Source: Nitrospira sp. UBA6493
GTDB taxonomy: Bacteria; Nitrospirota; Nitrospiria; Nitrospirales; Nitrospiraceae
DNA length: 64,000 nt
Direction: 5' to 3'
Assembly (NCBI GenBank): GCA_002435325.1
Contig: DJMJ01000031.1
Span: forward strand, 1-64,000
Shown: piece by piece, positions 42,285 to 50,256 of the stretch
How positions within the stretch are numbered: position 1 is the first letter of the stretch
Layout: each line of letters starts with the position of its first letter
Position numbers and translations under genes: made by a program
The notes under the pieces: model-generated
What the model was told of the DNA's origin: nothing
Database searches by the model: none
The model's input: the letters and a program-made list of their open reading frames with translations, nothing else

Positions 42285-42432
42285 GGCATCCTCCGTATGA
42301 GCTGGTAGGTGGTGAGCGTAACGAGACTGTCTTGTGCGGCGCTAGGCTAATGAGCTGGTTTCTGTTTGTCAAACCACGCAGAGGCTGCGGTGAAATACCG
42401 ACAGCCGGTTACTTCCAAGGGGGCATCGTCCA

Positions 42433-42804
42433 ATGAGTCTCCAACGCTTAGTGATGATCGTTGCGATACTTGCCGGATCTGTGGGGCTGGCGCTCTCCAA
42501 TCCCTCAATGACAGACTATCTCCAATTTGTGGAGGGCGAGTTAAATAAGGCTATGAGCCGAATGAATACCACCACGTCCACCAGAGAACAGCAGTTTATT
42601 CGCCAGGTGTTTGCCAGCCAGAGCAAGAAGATTCTTCAGGATGTCGTGTTGCCCCATACTAGACGCCAGAATTTCGGTCTGGCCAGCCGCTATGAAACGA
42701 CCGTGATGGACACAAAAGTGGTCGTGCTGGGTGTCGCCGGACGGTTCATTCCCCTCCAAGGAGTTGAGGAAGCCACGATCAAAATAGGCCGATTGGCCTT
42801 CTAG
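42433..42804 (+). CDS. DUF4359 family protein
   Basis: The 123-residue protein has an N-terminal hydrophobic signal/anchor (about residues 5-22). The DUF4359 signature NPSMTDYLQFVEGEL follows, then a helical basic middle and a C-terminal strand region (TKVVVLGVAGRFIPL). The family is small and uncharacterised and probably faces the periplasm. The start has only a weak ribosome binding site (AAGGGG at -15). The region behind it holds DnaA boxes and the nrdJ promoter. Confidence 0.75.
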   Translation: MSLQRLVMIVAILAGSVGLALSNPSMTDYLQFVEGELNKAMSRMNTTTSTREQQFIRQVFASQSKKILQDVVLPHTRRQNFGLASRYETTVMDTKVVVLGVAGRFIPLQGVEEATIKIGRLAF

Positions 42805-42837
42805 TGTGTGCGATTCGGTTTTTCTCTCTGTTCAGCC

Positions 42838-42901
42838 TGTGGATAACTTTGATAAAAGCGCCGTAAATTAAGCCTCCATATTGGTTCTTCAGTTATCCCC
42901 A
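42838..42901. promoter_or_regulatory. Two DnaA-box-like sequences upstream of nrdJ
   Basis: TGTGGATAA at 42838-42846 is the exact complement of the consensus DnaA box TTATCCACA. TTATCCCCA at 42893-42901 differs by one base. They lie about 40-105 bases before the nrdJ -35 element. DnaA regulates nrdAB in E. coli, so a similar link to replication is plausible. Confidence 0.5.
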
Positions 42902-42942
42902 GGTTTTCCTCTGATTCCCCAGCCAACCCACAACATTTTGTG

Positions 42943-42977
42943 TTGACAAAAAATACCAATAGCTATATGTAGTCGTT
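42943..42977 (+). promoter_or_regulatory. nrdJ promoter overlapping a NrdR-box-like site
   Basis: TTGACA (42943-42948), a 17-base spacer and TATGTA (42966-42971) make a good sigma70 promoter. The -10 lies inside CTATATGTAG (42963-42972), which matches the NrdR-box core CwATATATwG with one change. A second partial match (CTATATATGT) is at 43030-43039. NrdR represses ribonucleotide reductase genes when dATP is high. Confidence 0.6.
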
Positions 42978-43085
42978 CCTTGAAGATATTCATCACTTTG
43001 GCACGTTCCTAATGACCCAAATTGTGAGCCTATATATGTTGTCATGTTTCTTGGCGCATCGAGCCTCTTTCAAAGGAGGGGGATT

Positions 43086-46000
43086 GTGAGAATTGAGCGG
43101 AGATTTACCCGTCGTGGTCAGGGTCCCTACGAGGGTCTCACGTTCGTGAAGCGGTCGTCGGAGATCAGGAATCCCGACGGCTCCACGGTCTTCAAGCTGG
43201 ACAATATCGATGTGCCGGAGCAGTGGTCCCAGTTGGCCATTGATATCCTGGCCCAGAAGTATTTCCGGAAGGCCGGGATCCCTCAATTGGATCAGGCGGG
43301 ACAGCCCCTCATCGATGCGGCCGGCAAGCCGGTGCTCGGCGGGGAGCGCGATGCGCGCCAGGTGTTTGAGCGATTGGCCGGGTGCTGGACCCATTGGGGG
43401 AAGGCCTACGGCTATTTCAAGACGGCGGAAGACAGCGAGGCCTTTCACGACGAAGTGGCCTGCATGTTGGCCCGGCAAATGGCCGCGCCGAATTCTCCGC
43501 AGTGGTTCAATACTGGGTTGCACTATGCCTACGGACTGTCCGGTCCGGCGCAAGGGCATTATTACGTCGATCCCGAGAGCTGCAAAGTCGTGAAGGCGAC
43601 GAATGCCTTCGAGCATCCCCAGCCGCATGCCTGTTTCATCCAGTCGGTCGAAGACGATCTGGTGAACGATAACGGCATCATGGATCTATGGGTTCGCGAA
43701 GCCCGCTTGTTCAAGTATGGATCCGGGACCGGGACCAACTTCTCCCGGTTGCGCGGTGACGGCGAGAAGCTGTCCGGGGGCGGGCGTTCTTCCGGTCTGA
43801 TGTCGTTTTTGAAAATCGGCGACCGGGCGGCAGGGGCGATCAAGTCCGGCGGGACGACGCGGCGCGCTGCCAAGATGGTTTGTTTAGATCTCGACCATCC
43901 TGACATCGAAGAATTTATCGAGTGGAAAGTCGTCGAAGAGCAAAAAGTCGCGGCCATGGTGACGGGCTCCAAGATTTGCGCGCAGCGCCTGAATGCCGTC
44001 CTGAAGGCCTGTCATGTCGTCTCAGGCGATGGCCAGGCGAAGGTGGAGATCGATCCCAAGAAGAACCCTGTGTTGCGCGACGCCCTGGCGGCGGCCCGCC
44101 GCGACATGGTGCCTGAGGCCTATGTGCAGCGCATGTATTCGTATGCGCAGCAAGGGTTCACACATTTCGTATTCCACGAGTACGATACGAACTGGGACGG
44201 CAAGGCGTATCAGACGGTTTCGGGGCAGAATTCCAACAACAGCGTGCGTATCCCGAACGAGTTCTTCCGCGCCCTGGAGAACGATGCGGACTGGCATCTG
44301 ACGCGGCGCAACGACGGCAAGGTGTGCAAGACGGTGAAGGCGCGCGACCTATGGGATCGGATTGCCTGGGCGGCCTGGATCTGCGCAGATCCCGGGACTC
44401 AATACGATACGACCATCAATGAATGGCATACCTGTCCGGAAGACGGTCGGATCAATGCGTCGAATCCCTGTTCGGAATACATGTTCTTGGACGATACGGC
44501 GTGCAATCTGGCGTCGCTGAATCTGGTGCATTTCTATACCCCCGACGGCCAGTTTGCCATGGACGATTTCCGCCATGCCGTCCGGCTCTGGACGATCGTG
44601 CTGGAGATCAGCGTGCTGATGGCGTCGTTTCCCAGCCAATCCATCGCGGAGAAAAGCTATCAGTTCCGCACCCTGGGATTGGGCTATGCCAATCTTGGCA
44701 CGGTGCTGATGCGGCAGGGGATTCCGTACGATTCGCCGAAGGCCTTGGCGATTTGCAGCGCGATCACGGCGATTATGACGGGCGAGTCCTATGGCGCCTC
44801 GGCTGAAATGGCGGCGGAACTGAAGCCGTTCCCCGGTTATGCCAAGAATCGCGACCAGATGCTGCGGGTCATTCGCAACCATCGCCGCGCGGCGTACAAC
44901 GTGGCTCCCGATGAGTATGAAGGGCTGACCATCGTGCCCATGGCCATTCAGCCGGAACATTGCCCGCCGGATCTTCTCATTGCCGCGCGCCGGGCCTGGG
45001 ATCGCGCCTTGGAGCTCGGCAGCGCTTATGGCTATCGGAACGCCCAGGTGACGGTGATTGCGCCAACCGGCACGATCGGCCTGGTGATGGATTGCGATAC
45101 GACCGGCATCGAGCCGGATTTTGCGCTGGTGAAGTTCAAGAAGCTGGCCGGCGGCGGATACTTCAAAATCATCAATCAAAGTATCCCCTCGGCGTTGACG
45201 ACGCTGGGCTATTCCGAGCAGCAGATTCAGGATGTGGTGCGCTATTGTGTCGGCGCCCAGACGCTCAAGGGCGCGCCCTTTATCAATCACGAGGTGCTGC
45301 GGCAAAAAGGGTTTGACGACGCGGCGCTCGAACGGGTGGAGAGTGGGCTGGCACAGGCCTTTGAAATTCAATTCGTCTTCAATAAATTTGCGCTTGGCGA
45401 AGCTTTCTGTCTGGAGAAGTTGCATCTGACGGAGGCTCAGCTGGCCGAGCCTAATTTCAATATGCTGAAGGTCTTGGGATTTACCCAAGAGGAAATCGCC
45501 GCCGCGAACGATTACTGTTGCGGAACCATGACGGTCGAAGGCGCGCCGCATTTGAAAGCGGAGCACTTGCCGGTGTTTGATTGCGCCAACCGGTGCGGTC
45601 GCATCGGACAACGCTACATTGCCGTCGATGCCCATATCCGGATGATGGCGGCGGCTCAGCCGTTCATCAGCGGCGCGATCAGCAAGACCATCAACATGCC
45701 GGCCGAGGCAACGCTTGAAGACGTCAAGTCGGCCTATCTCTTGTCTTGGAAGAGCATGGTTAAGGCCGTAGCGCTGTACCGGGACGGGTCGAAGCTGAGC
45801 CAGCCGCTCAGTTCATCGAGCGACGGAGAAAAAACCGCCGAAGTGTCGGCGGATACGGTGACGGCCGCGGCGGAAAGAATCACCGAGCGTGTGCTGGTGA
45901 GATACCTCGCCAAGCGGCGGCCCTTGCCGGGACGGCGGAACGGCTACACGCAAAAGGCGATTGTCGGCGGGCATAAGCTCTATCTGCGGACCGGGGAATA

Positions 46001-46628
46001 TGAGGACGGGACGGTCGGTGAAATTTTCCTGGACATGCATAAGGAAGGGGCGGCCTTCCGAAGCTTGATGAACTGTTTTGCCATTGCTATTTCATTGGGC
46101 TTGCAGCACGGCGTGCCCTTGGAAGAATTCGTAGAAGCGTTCGTCTTCACCAGATTCGAGCCCAACGGACCGGTCAAGTTGAACGATCGGATCAAGATGT
46201 CCACGTCGATCATCGACTACATCTTCCGTGAATTGGCTGTGACCTATCTGGACCGATATGACTTGGCTCAGGTGAAAGATGATGACCTGCGCATGGATTC
46301 GATGAAAAAGGATGAGCAGGATCCCGAGTGTGTGAACGAAGAAGCCGATCTCGAAGCCCTGGCAAAATCCTCGGTGAGCATCGAACATCTGCCGATTCGC
46401 CGGAACGGGTCGAATGGCAATGGCCACGGTAATGGGCATGGTCCTGCGCATAGCATGGCCAGAAAAGTCGAGATTCTGCGCGAGACCTTGACCCTGACCG
46501 AAGTACAGAGCGCCAAGGTGAAGGGTTATGAGGGTGATCCGTGCCCGGAGTGCAAGCAGTTTACGATGGTCAGAAACGGCACCTGCCTCAAATGTGTCAG
46601 TTGCGGTGCAACCAACGGGTGTTCATAA
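43086..46628 (+). CDS. nrdJ: Vitamin B12-dependent (class II) ribonucleotide reductase
   Basis: The 1180-residue adenosylcobalamin-dependent reductase makes deoxyribonucleotides with or without oxygen. It has the RNR barrel with NPCSEYMFLDDTACNLASL, the FRTLGLGYANLG segment, a later domain with QKAIVGGHKLYLRTGEYEDG, and a Cys-rich C-terminal end (CPECKQF and CLKCVSCGATNGC) that reduces the active site or binds zinc. GTG 43086 is chosen because AAAGGAGGGG lies five bases upstream; the frame is open to 43044 without support. A Gly/Asn/His-rich linker (GNGHGNGHGP) precedes the tail. It stands alone behind its own promoter. Confidence 0.95.
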   Translation: MRIERRFTRRGQGPYEGLTFVKRSSEIRNPDGSTVFKLDNIDVPEQWSQLAIDILAQKYFRKAGIPQLDQAGQPLIDAAGKPVLGGERDARQVFERLAGCWTHWGKAYGYFKTAEDSEAFHDEVACMLARQMAAPNSPQWFNTGLHYAYGLSGPAQGHYYVDPESCKVVKATNAFEHPQPHACFIQSVEDDLVNDNGIMDLWVREARLFKYGSGTGTNFSRLRGDGEKLSGGGRSSGLMSFLKIGDRAAGAIKSGGTTRRAAKMVCLDLDHPDIEEFIEWKVVEEQKVAAMVTGSKICAQRLNAVLKACHVVSGDGQAKVEIDPKKNPVLRDALAAARRDMVPEAYVQRMYSYAQQGFTHFVFHEYDTNWDGKAYQTVSGQNSNNSVRIPNEFFRALENDADWHLTRRNDGKVCKTVKARDLWDRIAWAAWICADPGTQYDTTINEWHTCPEDGRINASNPCSEYMFLDDTACNLASLNLVHFYTPDGQFAMDDFRHAVRLWTIVLEISVLMASFPSQSIAEKSYQFRTLGLGYANLGTVLMRQGIPYDSPKALAICSAITAIMTGESYGASAEMAAELKPFPGYAKNRDQMLRVIRNHRRAAYNVAPDEYEGLTIVPMAIQPEHCPPDLLIAARRAWDRALELGSAYGYRNAQVTVIAPTGTIGLVMDCDTTGIEPDFALVKFKKLAGGGYFKIINQSIPSALTTLGYSEQQIQDVVRYCVGAQTLKGAPFINHEVLRQKGFDDAALERVESGLAQAFEIQFVFNKFALGEAFCLEKLHLTEAQLAEPNFNMLKVLGFTQEEIAAANDYCCGTMTVEGAPHLKAEHLPVFDCANRCGRIGQRYIAVDAHIRMMAAAQPFISGAISKTINMPAEATLEDVKSAYLLSWKSMVKAVALYRDGSKLSQPLSSSSDGEKTAEVSADTVTAAAERITERVLVRYLAKRRPLPGRRNGYTQKAIVGGHKLYLRTGEYEDGTVGEIFLDMHKEGAAFRSLMNCFAIAISLGLQHGVPLEEFVEAFVFTRFEPNGPVKLNDRIKMSTSIIDYIFRELAVTYLDRYDLAQVKDDDLRMDSMKKDEQDPECVNEEADLEALAKSSVSIEHLPIRRNGSNGNGHGNGHGPAHSMARKVEILRETLTLTEVQSAKVKGYEGDPCPECKQFTMVRNGTCLKCVSCGATNGCS

Positions 46629-46798
46629 TAGAAGGCGATTCGGCTGTTGGACCGAGGTATAAATGACGTGGCCTTCCTCGACTGGCAAGAGGGAGGCGTA
46701 GACCTATAACGATGGAGTGTATGTCAGAGGAAGGCACCCCATTGGAAGTCACGGACTATAAACTCCTCAGAAGAGCGAGGGGGCTATAGGAGGTTCGT

Positions 46799-47206
46799 AT
46801 GAGTACGATTCTTCGAGAAAGCCGGATTGAAACTCTGCACGATCAAGTCGTGAGTGAGGTGGCGCAGCGGTGGGCGAAGGCCTTTCAGTGCCGTGTGACG
46901 ATCAAGACCGGGCTGGATCCCCAACCATGGACCGATCTACCGCAAGAATCAGATATTCTTGGCTGGGATTTCAGTCCGCAAGGCAAGGATATTTTGTGGT
47001 CGGCTGAAATCGAAACGGATGAGTCGCTGTCAGATCCGGATACATACCGGAAATGGCAGCGTGTGGCGACGCCCGGTATTCCGCACTATCTGCTGATCCC
47101 TCGCGGAACCCGCGCGCTGGCCGAGAAGATGGCCGCTTCGCTGGACCTTCGATTCAGCAGCATCTACGAATATGGTTTTGTGAACGGAGTCGTTCAGGTT
47201 CAATAA
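46799..47206 (+). CDS. Conserved-looking protein of unknown function
   Basis: The 135-residue soluble protein has a helix LHDQVVSEVAQRWAKAF, a strand with CRVTIKTGL, then ILWSAEIETDESLSDPDTYRKWQ and a strand HYLLIPRGTR. The alternation of strands with acidic residues and a Lys (EIE...KW) vaguely recalls PD-(D/E)xK nuclease folds, but this is only an impression. A strong site (ATAGGAGG) precedes ATG 46799. The 170 bases before it hold a hairpin (about 46669-46700) that may end nrdJ transcription. Confidence 0.6.
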   Translation: MSTILRESRIETLHDQVVSEVAQRWAKAFQCRVTIKTGLDPQPWTDLPQESDILGWDFSPQGKDILWSAEIETDESLSDPDTYRKWQRVATPGIPHYLLIPRGTRALAEKMAASLDLRFSSIYEYGFVNGVVQVQ

Positions 47207-47320
47207 GCGGAGGCCACGGTTTGCAGGGTATGCTGTCGCCCCGCGTCGGGATGAAAGGGTTCTGGTCGTCTACGATCGTGCTCGTTCGAGGAACAAGAGG
47301 AGCAAGGGAGCGATGAATAG

Positions 47321-47584
47321 TTGGAAGTCCTTGCGTATTTGCCGTCAGGCGCGGCGGTGGTCTTGGAGAGACGCTACCATCAGAGTTCGCTGGTCATTCT
47401 ATTCAGCGGGCAGTTATCAGAATATTGGGAGACTTGGCCCCTGTCTCTGCAGTACGCATCGCGGCAATACCTGGTCTCCGTTGAAGAAGCAGCAGGGGGA
47501 AGAGCGGGAAGACTGATCGTACCTGATGTGCCATCACGGGATCTGGTGGGGTTTCTTCGGAAACACATGCTCATCGTGGAGTAA
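47321..47584 (+). CDS. Small protein of unknown function, TTG start
   Basis: The 87-residue protein reads well in this frame only (MEVLAYLPSGAAVVLERRYH, a strand LVILFSG, then RAGRLIVPDVPSRDLVGFLR). The first codon is TTG 47321, right after an in-frame TAG at 47318. An AGGGAG site is ten bases upstream. The competing ATG 47313 frame gives an Arg/Trp-rich product that looks like a shadow. It precedes the ACT-domain gene by five bases and is probably co-transcribed with it. No family was recognised. Confidence 0.55.
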   Translation: MEVLAYLPSGAAVVLERRYHQSSLVILFSGQLSEYWETWPLSLQYASRQYLVSVEEAAGGRAGRLIVPDVPSRDLVGFLRKHMLIVE

Positions 47585-47589
47585 AACCT

Positions 47590-48000
47590 ATGCCGACAAC
47601 GACCCAATTGGTTATTAGCAGTCACAGCAAACCCGGTGTCATCGCTCGAGTCGCATCTGTCCTGGGTGAAGCAGGAGTCAATATCAAAGCCTTCTCGGCT
47701 CCCGAGGTCACAGGAACAGGGAAGCTCCGGTTGCTGGTAGCAGATGTCGATGCGGCCAAGGCGGCCCTCAAGGGAGCAAAGATCCGGTTTGGCGAAGAGA
47801 CCGCCTTGATTCTTAGTCTCGAAAATAAACCGGGTGCCTTGATGGATGTGGCAGACTTGCTGACAAAAAACCGTATCAACATCAAGTGTGGCTATTGCAC
47901 GCCCTCACGGGAGGGGAAACGCGCGATCGTCGTCTTGACGGTCTCCAACACGGCCAAGGCGTTGGCGGTCTTGCGCGATGAGTCACTCGACGAGTTTTAA
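47590..48000 (+). CDS. Double ACT-domain protein
   Basis: The 136-residue protein consists of two ACT domains (TQLVISSHSKPGVIARVASVL near 5-25 as landmark, and LILSLENKPGALMDVADLL near 75-93). ACT domains bind amino acids and control enzymes of amino-acid metabolism. With no catalytic part, it may be a free regulatory subunit. It is flanked tightly by the TTG-start gene (five bases) and the RlpA gene (three bases), so all three look like one operon. Confidence 0.88.
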   Translation: MPTTTQLVISSHSKPGVIARVASVLGEAGVNIKAFSAPEVTGTGKLRLLVADVDAAKAALKGAKIRFGEETALILSLENKPGALMDVADLLTKNRINIKCGYCTPSREGKRAIVVLTVSNTAKALAVLRDESLDEF

Positions 48001-48003
48001 ACG

Positions 48004-48684
48004 ATGAGGGCCATCCAGCCCATTCAACGGCACGTCGATATTCGGTTTCTGGCCCTTCTTGTGCTCTGTTCGCTCCTTCCCTCTTGTCGAACCCAAGCGC
48101 CTCCGGTCGAACGGTTTCCAGGGTATCCCATCGGATATGTCGAGCGGGGAACTGCCTCCTGGTACGGGCCTGGATTCGACGGAAACAAGACGGCCAACGG
48201 CGAACGCTATGACATGCACAAGCTGACGGCCGCTCACCGGACGCTGCCCTTGGGATCTGTCGCGGTTGTGCGGTCTTTAACGTCCAACCGGCAAGTGACA
48301 GTTCGTATTAACGATCGGGGTCCTTTCGCAAAAGGTAGAGTGCTGGATCTGTCTTTAGCCGGGGCGCAGGCGATTGGGATGATCGGAAACGGGACCGATC
48401 AGATCGAACTACGGGTGGTAAATTACGTTGAACGTACTGAAGGGATGGGGGTATTGCGGATTCAAGTCGGGGCATTTGCCGACCTGCAGAATGCGCGGGG
48501 TCTATTCGACCGTCTCAAATCCCAGTATCCAGGAGGGCGAATTACCCAAGTCGATTTGCCGGAGGGCCGGCGCTATCGGGTGCAGGTCGGGCAATTTGTG
48601 ACCGAATCCCAGGCCCAGGCGGCGTCGGCCTACCTGGATTCTCATTATAATGTGGAGTCGTTTATTATGCGTGACGACGGATGA
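48004..48684 (+). CDS. rlpA: RlpA-family septal lytic transglycosylase with SPOR domain
   Basis: The 226-residue lipoprotein has a lipobox LLPSC and a double-psi beta-barrel with the RlpA signature GTASWYGPGFDGNKTANGE and VRINDRGPFAKGRVLDLS. A C-terminal SPOR domain follows (LRIQVGAFADLQNARGLFDRL, landmark near residue 155), which binds denuded septal glycan. It would cut glycan strands lacking peptides at the division site. ATG 48004 lies three bases after the ACT gene stop. Confidence 0.92.
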   Translation: MRAIQPIQRHVDIRFLALLVLCSLLPSCRTQAPPVERFPGYPIGYVERGTASWYGPGFDGNKTANGERYDMHKLTAAHRTLPLGSVAVVRSLTSNRQVTVRINDRGPFAKGRVLDLSLAGAQAIGMIGNGTDQIELRVVNYVERTEGMGVLRIQVGAFADLQNARGLFDRLKSQYPGGRITQVDLPEGRRYRVQVGQFVTESQAQAASAYLDSHYNVESFIMRDDG

Positions 48685-48923
48685 CGCAGACTGGGATCCC
48701 TATCGCCCATCAGGTCATCCGCGTACTAGGCTGCAGTGAGTGGCATGTATAGAACAGATTGATTTTAATGCCTCTTTTTGCGAATAGCTTGCCCTGATCC
48801 GGCTCCTGTGATACATCTTGTCCTCAATGAGATCCATTCCCTCTACATGGTCTATCGCTTTTGATCGTCTCCTCACGAGGATGATGGGCGGCATCAGGCC
48901 AGGCCAGACTCCTTATCTATCTG

Positions 48924-48950
48924 GGCGAGCCATTGTGGCTCGCCGTTTCT
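48924..48950 (+). terminator. Hairpin terminator before the CorC-like gene
   Basis: GGCGAGCCA (48924-48932) and TGGCTCGCC (48936-48944) form a perfect 9-bp stem with a 3-base loop, followed by GTTTCT. It probably ends transcription from rlpA, 240 bases downstream of that gene. The rest of 48685-48923 shows no gene. Confidence 0.65.
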
Positions 48951-48964
48951 AATCAAAGGCCGTT

Positions 48965-50245
48965 ATGGATATCCTCATCCTTTTGGGATTGATCGGATTA
49001 TCTGCTGTTATTTCAACGGCTGAGATCGGATTTTTTTCTGTTAATGAAACCCGTCTCCGGGCATTGGCCAAGAATGGCGATAAACGGGCAACGATGGCGC
49101 TGTCCCTCAGGAGCGATCCCCAGAAGCTCTTGTCCACCATTCTGGTTGGAGACCGGCTGGTGGGGACCGCCATTCCCATGTTTGCCACCTTTATTACGCT
49201 CAATGCCTACGGAGGAAAGACATTTTTCGACGAAGCCATCGCTGTAATGGTGGGCGTCCTGACCTTTGTTCTCCTGGTGTCGGTTGACGTGATTCCCAAG
49301 ACCTTGGCTGCCAAGTTTGCCGTTCCTGTCACGCTGAACATGGCGTATCCCGTCTATGGCGTTCAGCTCATGCTCAAGCCGATTTTGTTCTTGATGGTCC
49401 CCCTCATTCATAAGCTGACCGGTGGCAAGGGGCTGACTCTTCCGCTTGTGACGGAGGAGGAGCTCAAGATCATGCTTGATGAAGGGCGGAGAGCCGGTGA
49501 ACTTGAATCCGAAGAAGTGAAAATGATCAAGAATGTGTTCCAGCTGAAAGATATTACCGCCGGGGATGCTATGACGCCGCGCATCTATGTGTTCTCCCTG
49601 GATGGCAATTTACAGCTCAAGGAAGCGCAGGAGCTCCTCTATAATTCGAAGTACTCACGCATTCCGGTTTATGACGGGACACTCGACAATATTACCGGGA
49701 TTCTCTATAAGACAAAGGCCCTCACGGAGTTGGCCAAGGGGCGGATGGATGTCAAACTCAAAGATATCGCCAATCCGGCGCTATTTATCCCGGCCGGCAA
49801 GACGGCCGATGATTTGATGAAGCAGTTTCAGCAGGAAAAGCGGCATATGGGCATCGTCGTGAATGAGTTCGGCGGGGTCATGGGATTGGTGACGCTGGAG
49901 GATCTCCTTGAGGAAGTGGTCGGTGAAATCGTCGATGAGACTGACATTACCGAGGAGCTCATCAAGCGTATCGGCAAGAATCAAATTCTCGTTCATGGCA
50001 GGACCGAGGTGCGGAAGGTCAACGATTTCTTCAAGGTCGATTTGGGCGATGAGGCTTTGACTATCGGCGGGCTCATTCAAGACGAGCTGGGCCGCATTCC
50101 CAAAGCCGGTGAAGAATTGCACATCGGCCACTGCCGCCTGGTCGTGCATGAGGCCGACCCGCGCTCGATTCGCAGTGTGAATATCTATAAGGAAGAGAAA
50201 ATCCCGGTTTCTGTCGAACCGCCCGCACTCAATCCTGTCAGCTGA
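48965..50245 (+). CDS. CNNM/CBS-domain membrane protein (HlyC/CorC family)
   Basis: The 426-residue protein has an N-terminal DUF21/CNNM membrane domain (about four spans to residue 145, with ISTAEIGFFSVNETRLRAL), then a linker (LVTEEELKIMLDEGRRAGEL). A CBS pair follows (AGDAMTPRIYVFSLD, then SRIPVYDGTLDNITGILY, later GIVVNEFGGVMGLVTLEDLL as landmarks), and a C-terminal CorC/HlyC domain. Members are linked to magnesium or cobalt transport. The ribosome binding site is AAAGG six bases before ATG 48965. It is a single gene. Confidence 0.92.
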   Translation: MDILILLGLIGLSAVISTAEIGFFSVNETRLRALAKNGDKRATMALSLRSDPQKLLSTILVGDRLVGTAIPMFATFITLNAYGGKTFFDEAIAVMVGVLTFVLLVSVDVIPKTLAAKFAVPVTLNMAYPVYGVQLMLKPILFLMVPLIHKLTGGKGLTLPLVTEEELKIMLDEGRRAGELESEEVKMIKNVFQLKDITAGDAMTPRIYVFSLDGNLQLKEAQELLYNSKYSRIPVYDGTLDNITGILYKTKALTELAKGRMDVKLKDIANPALFIPAGKTADDLMKQFQQEKRHMGIVVNEFGGVMGLVTLEDLLEEVVGEIVDETDITEELIKRIGKNQILVHGRTEVRKVNDFFKVDLGDEALTIGGLIQDELGRIPKAGEELHIGHCRLVVHEADPRSIRSVNIYKEEKIPVSVEPPALNPVS

Positions 50246-50256
50246 TCCAATCTAGC

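Noticed and set aside
46712..46789. Short frame (25 codons) before the 46799 gene, resembling a fragment of ribosomal protein S18
   Set aside because: The resemblance is limited to a DYKLLRR-like stretch, and it lacks a ribosome binding site; it is too little to call a gene.
47313..47516. 67-codon ORF starting at ATG 47313
   Set aside because: The product is rich in Arg, Trp and Ser as expected of a shadow frame; the overlapping TTG 47321 frame looks like a real protein.
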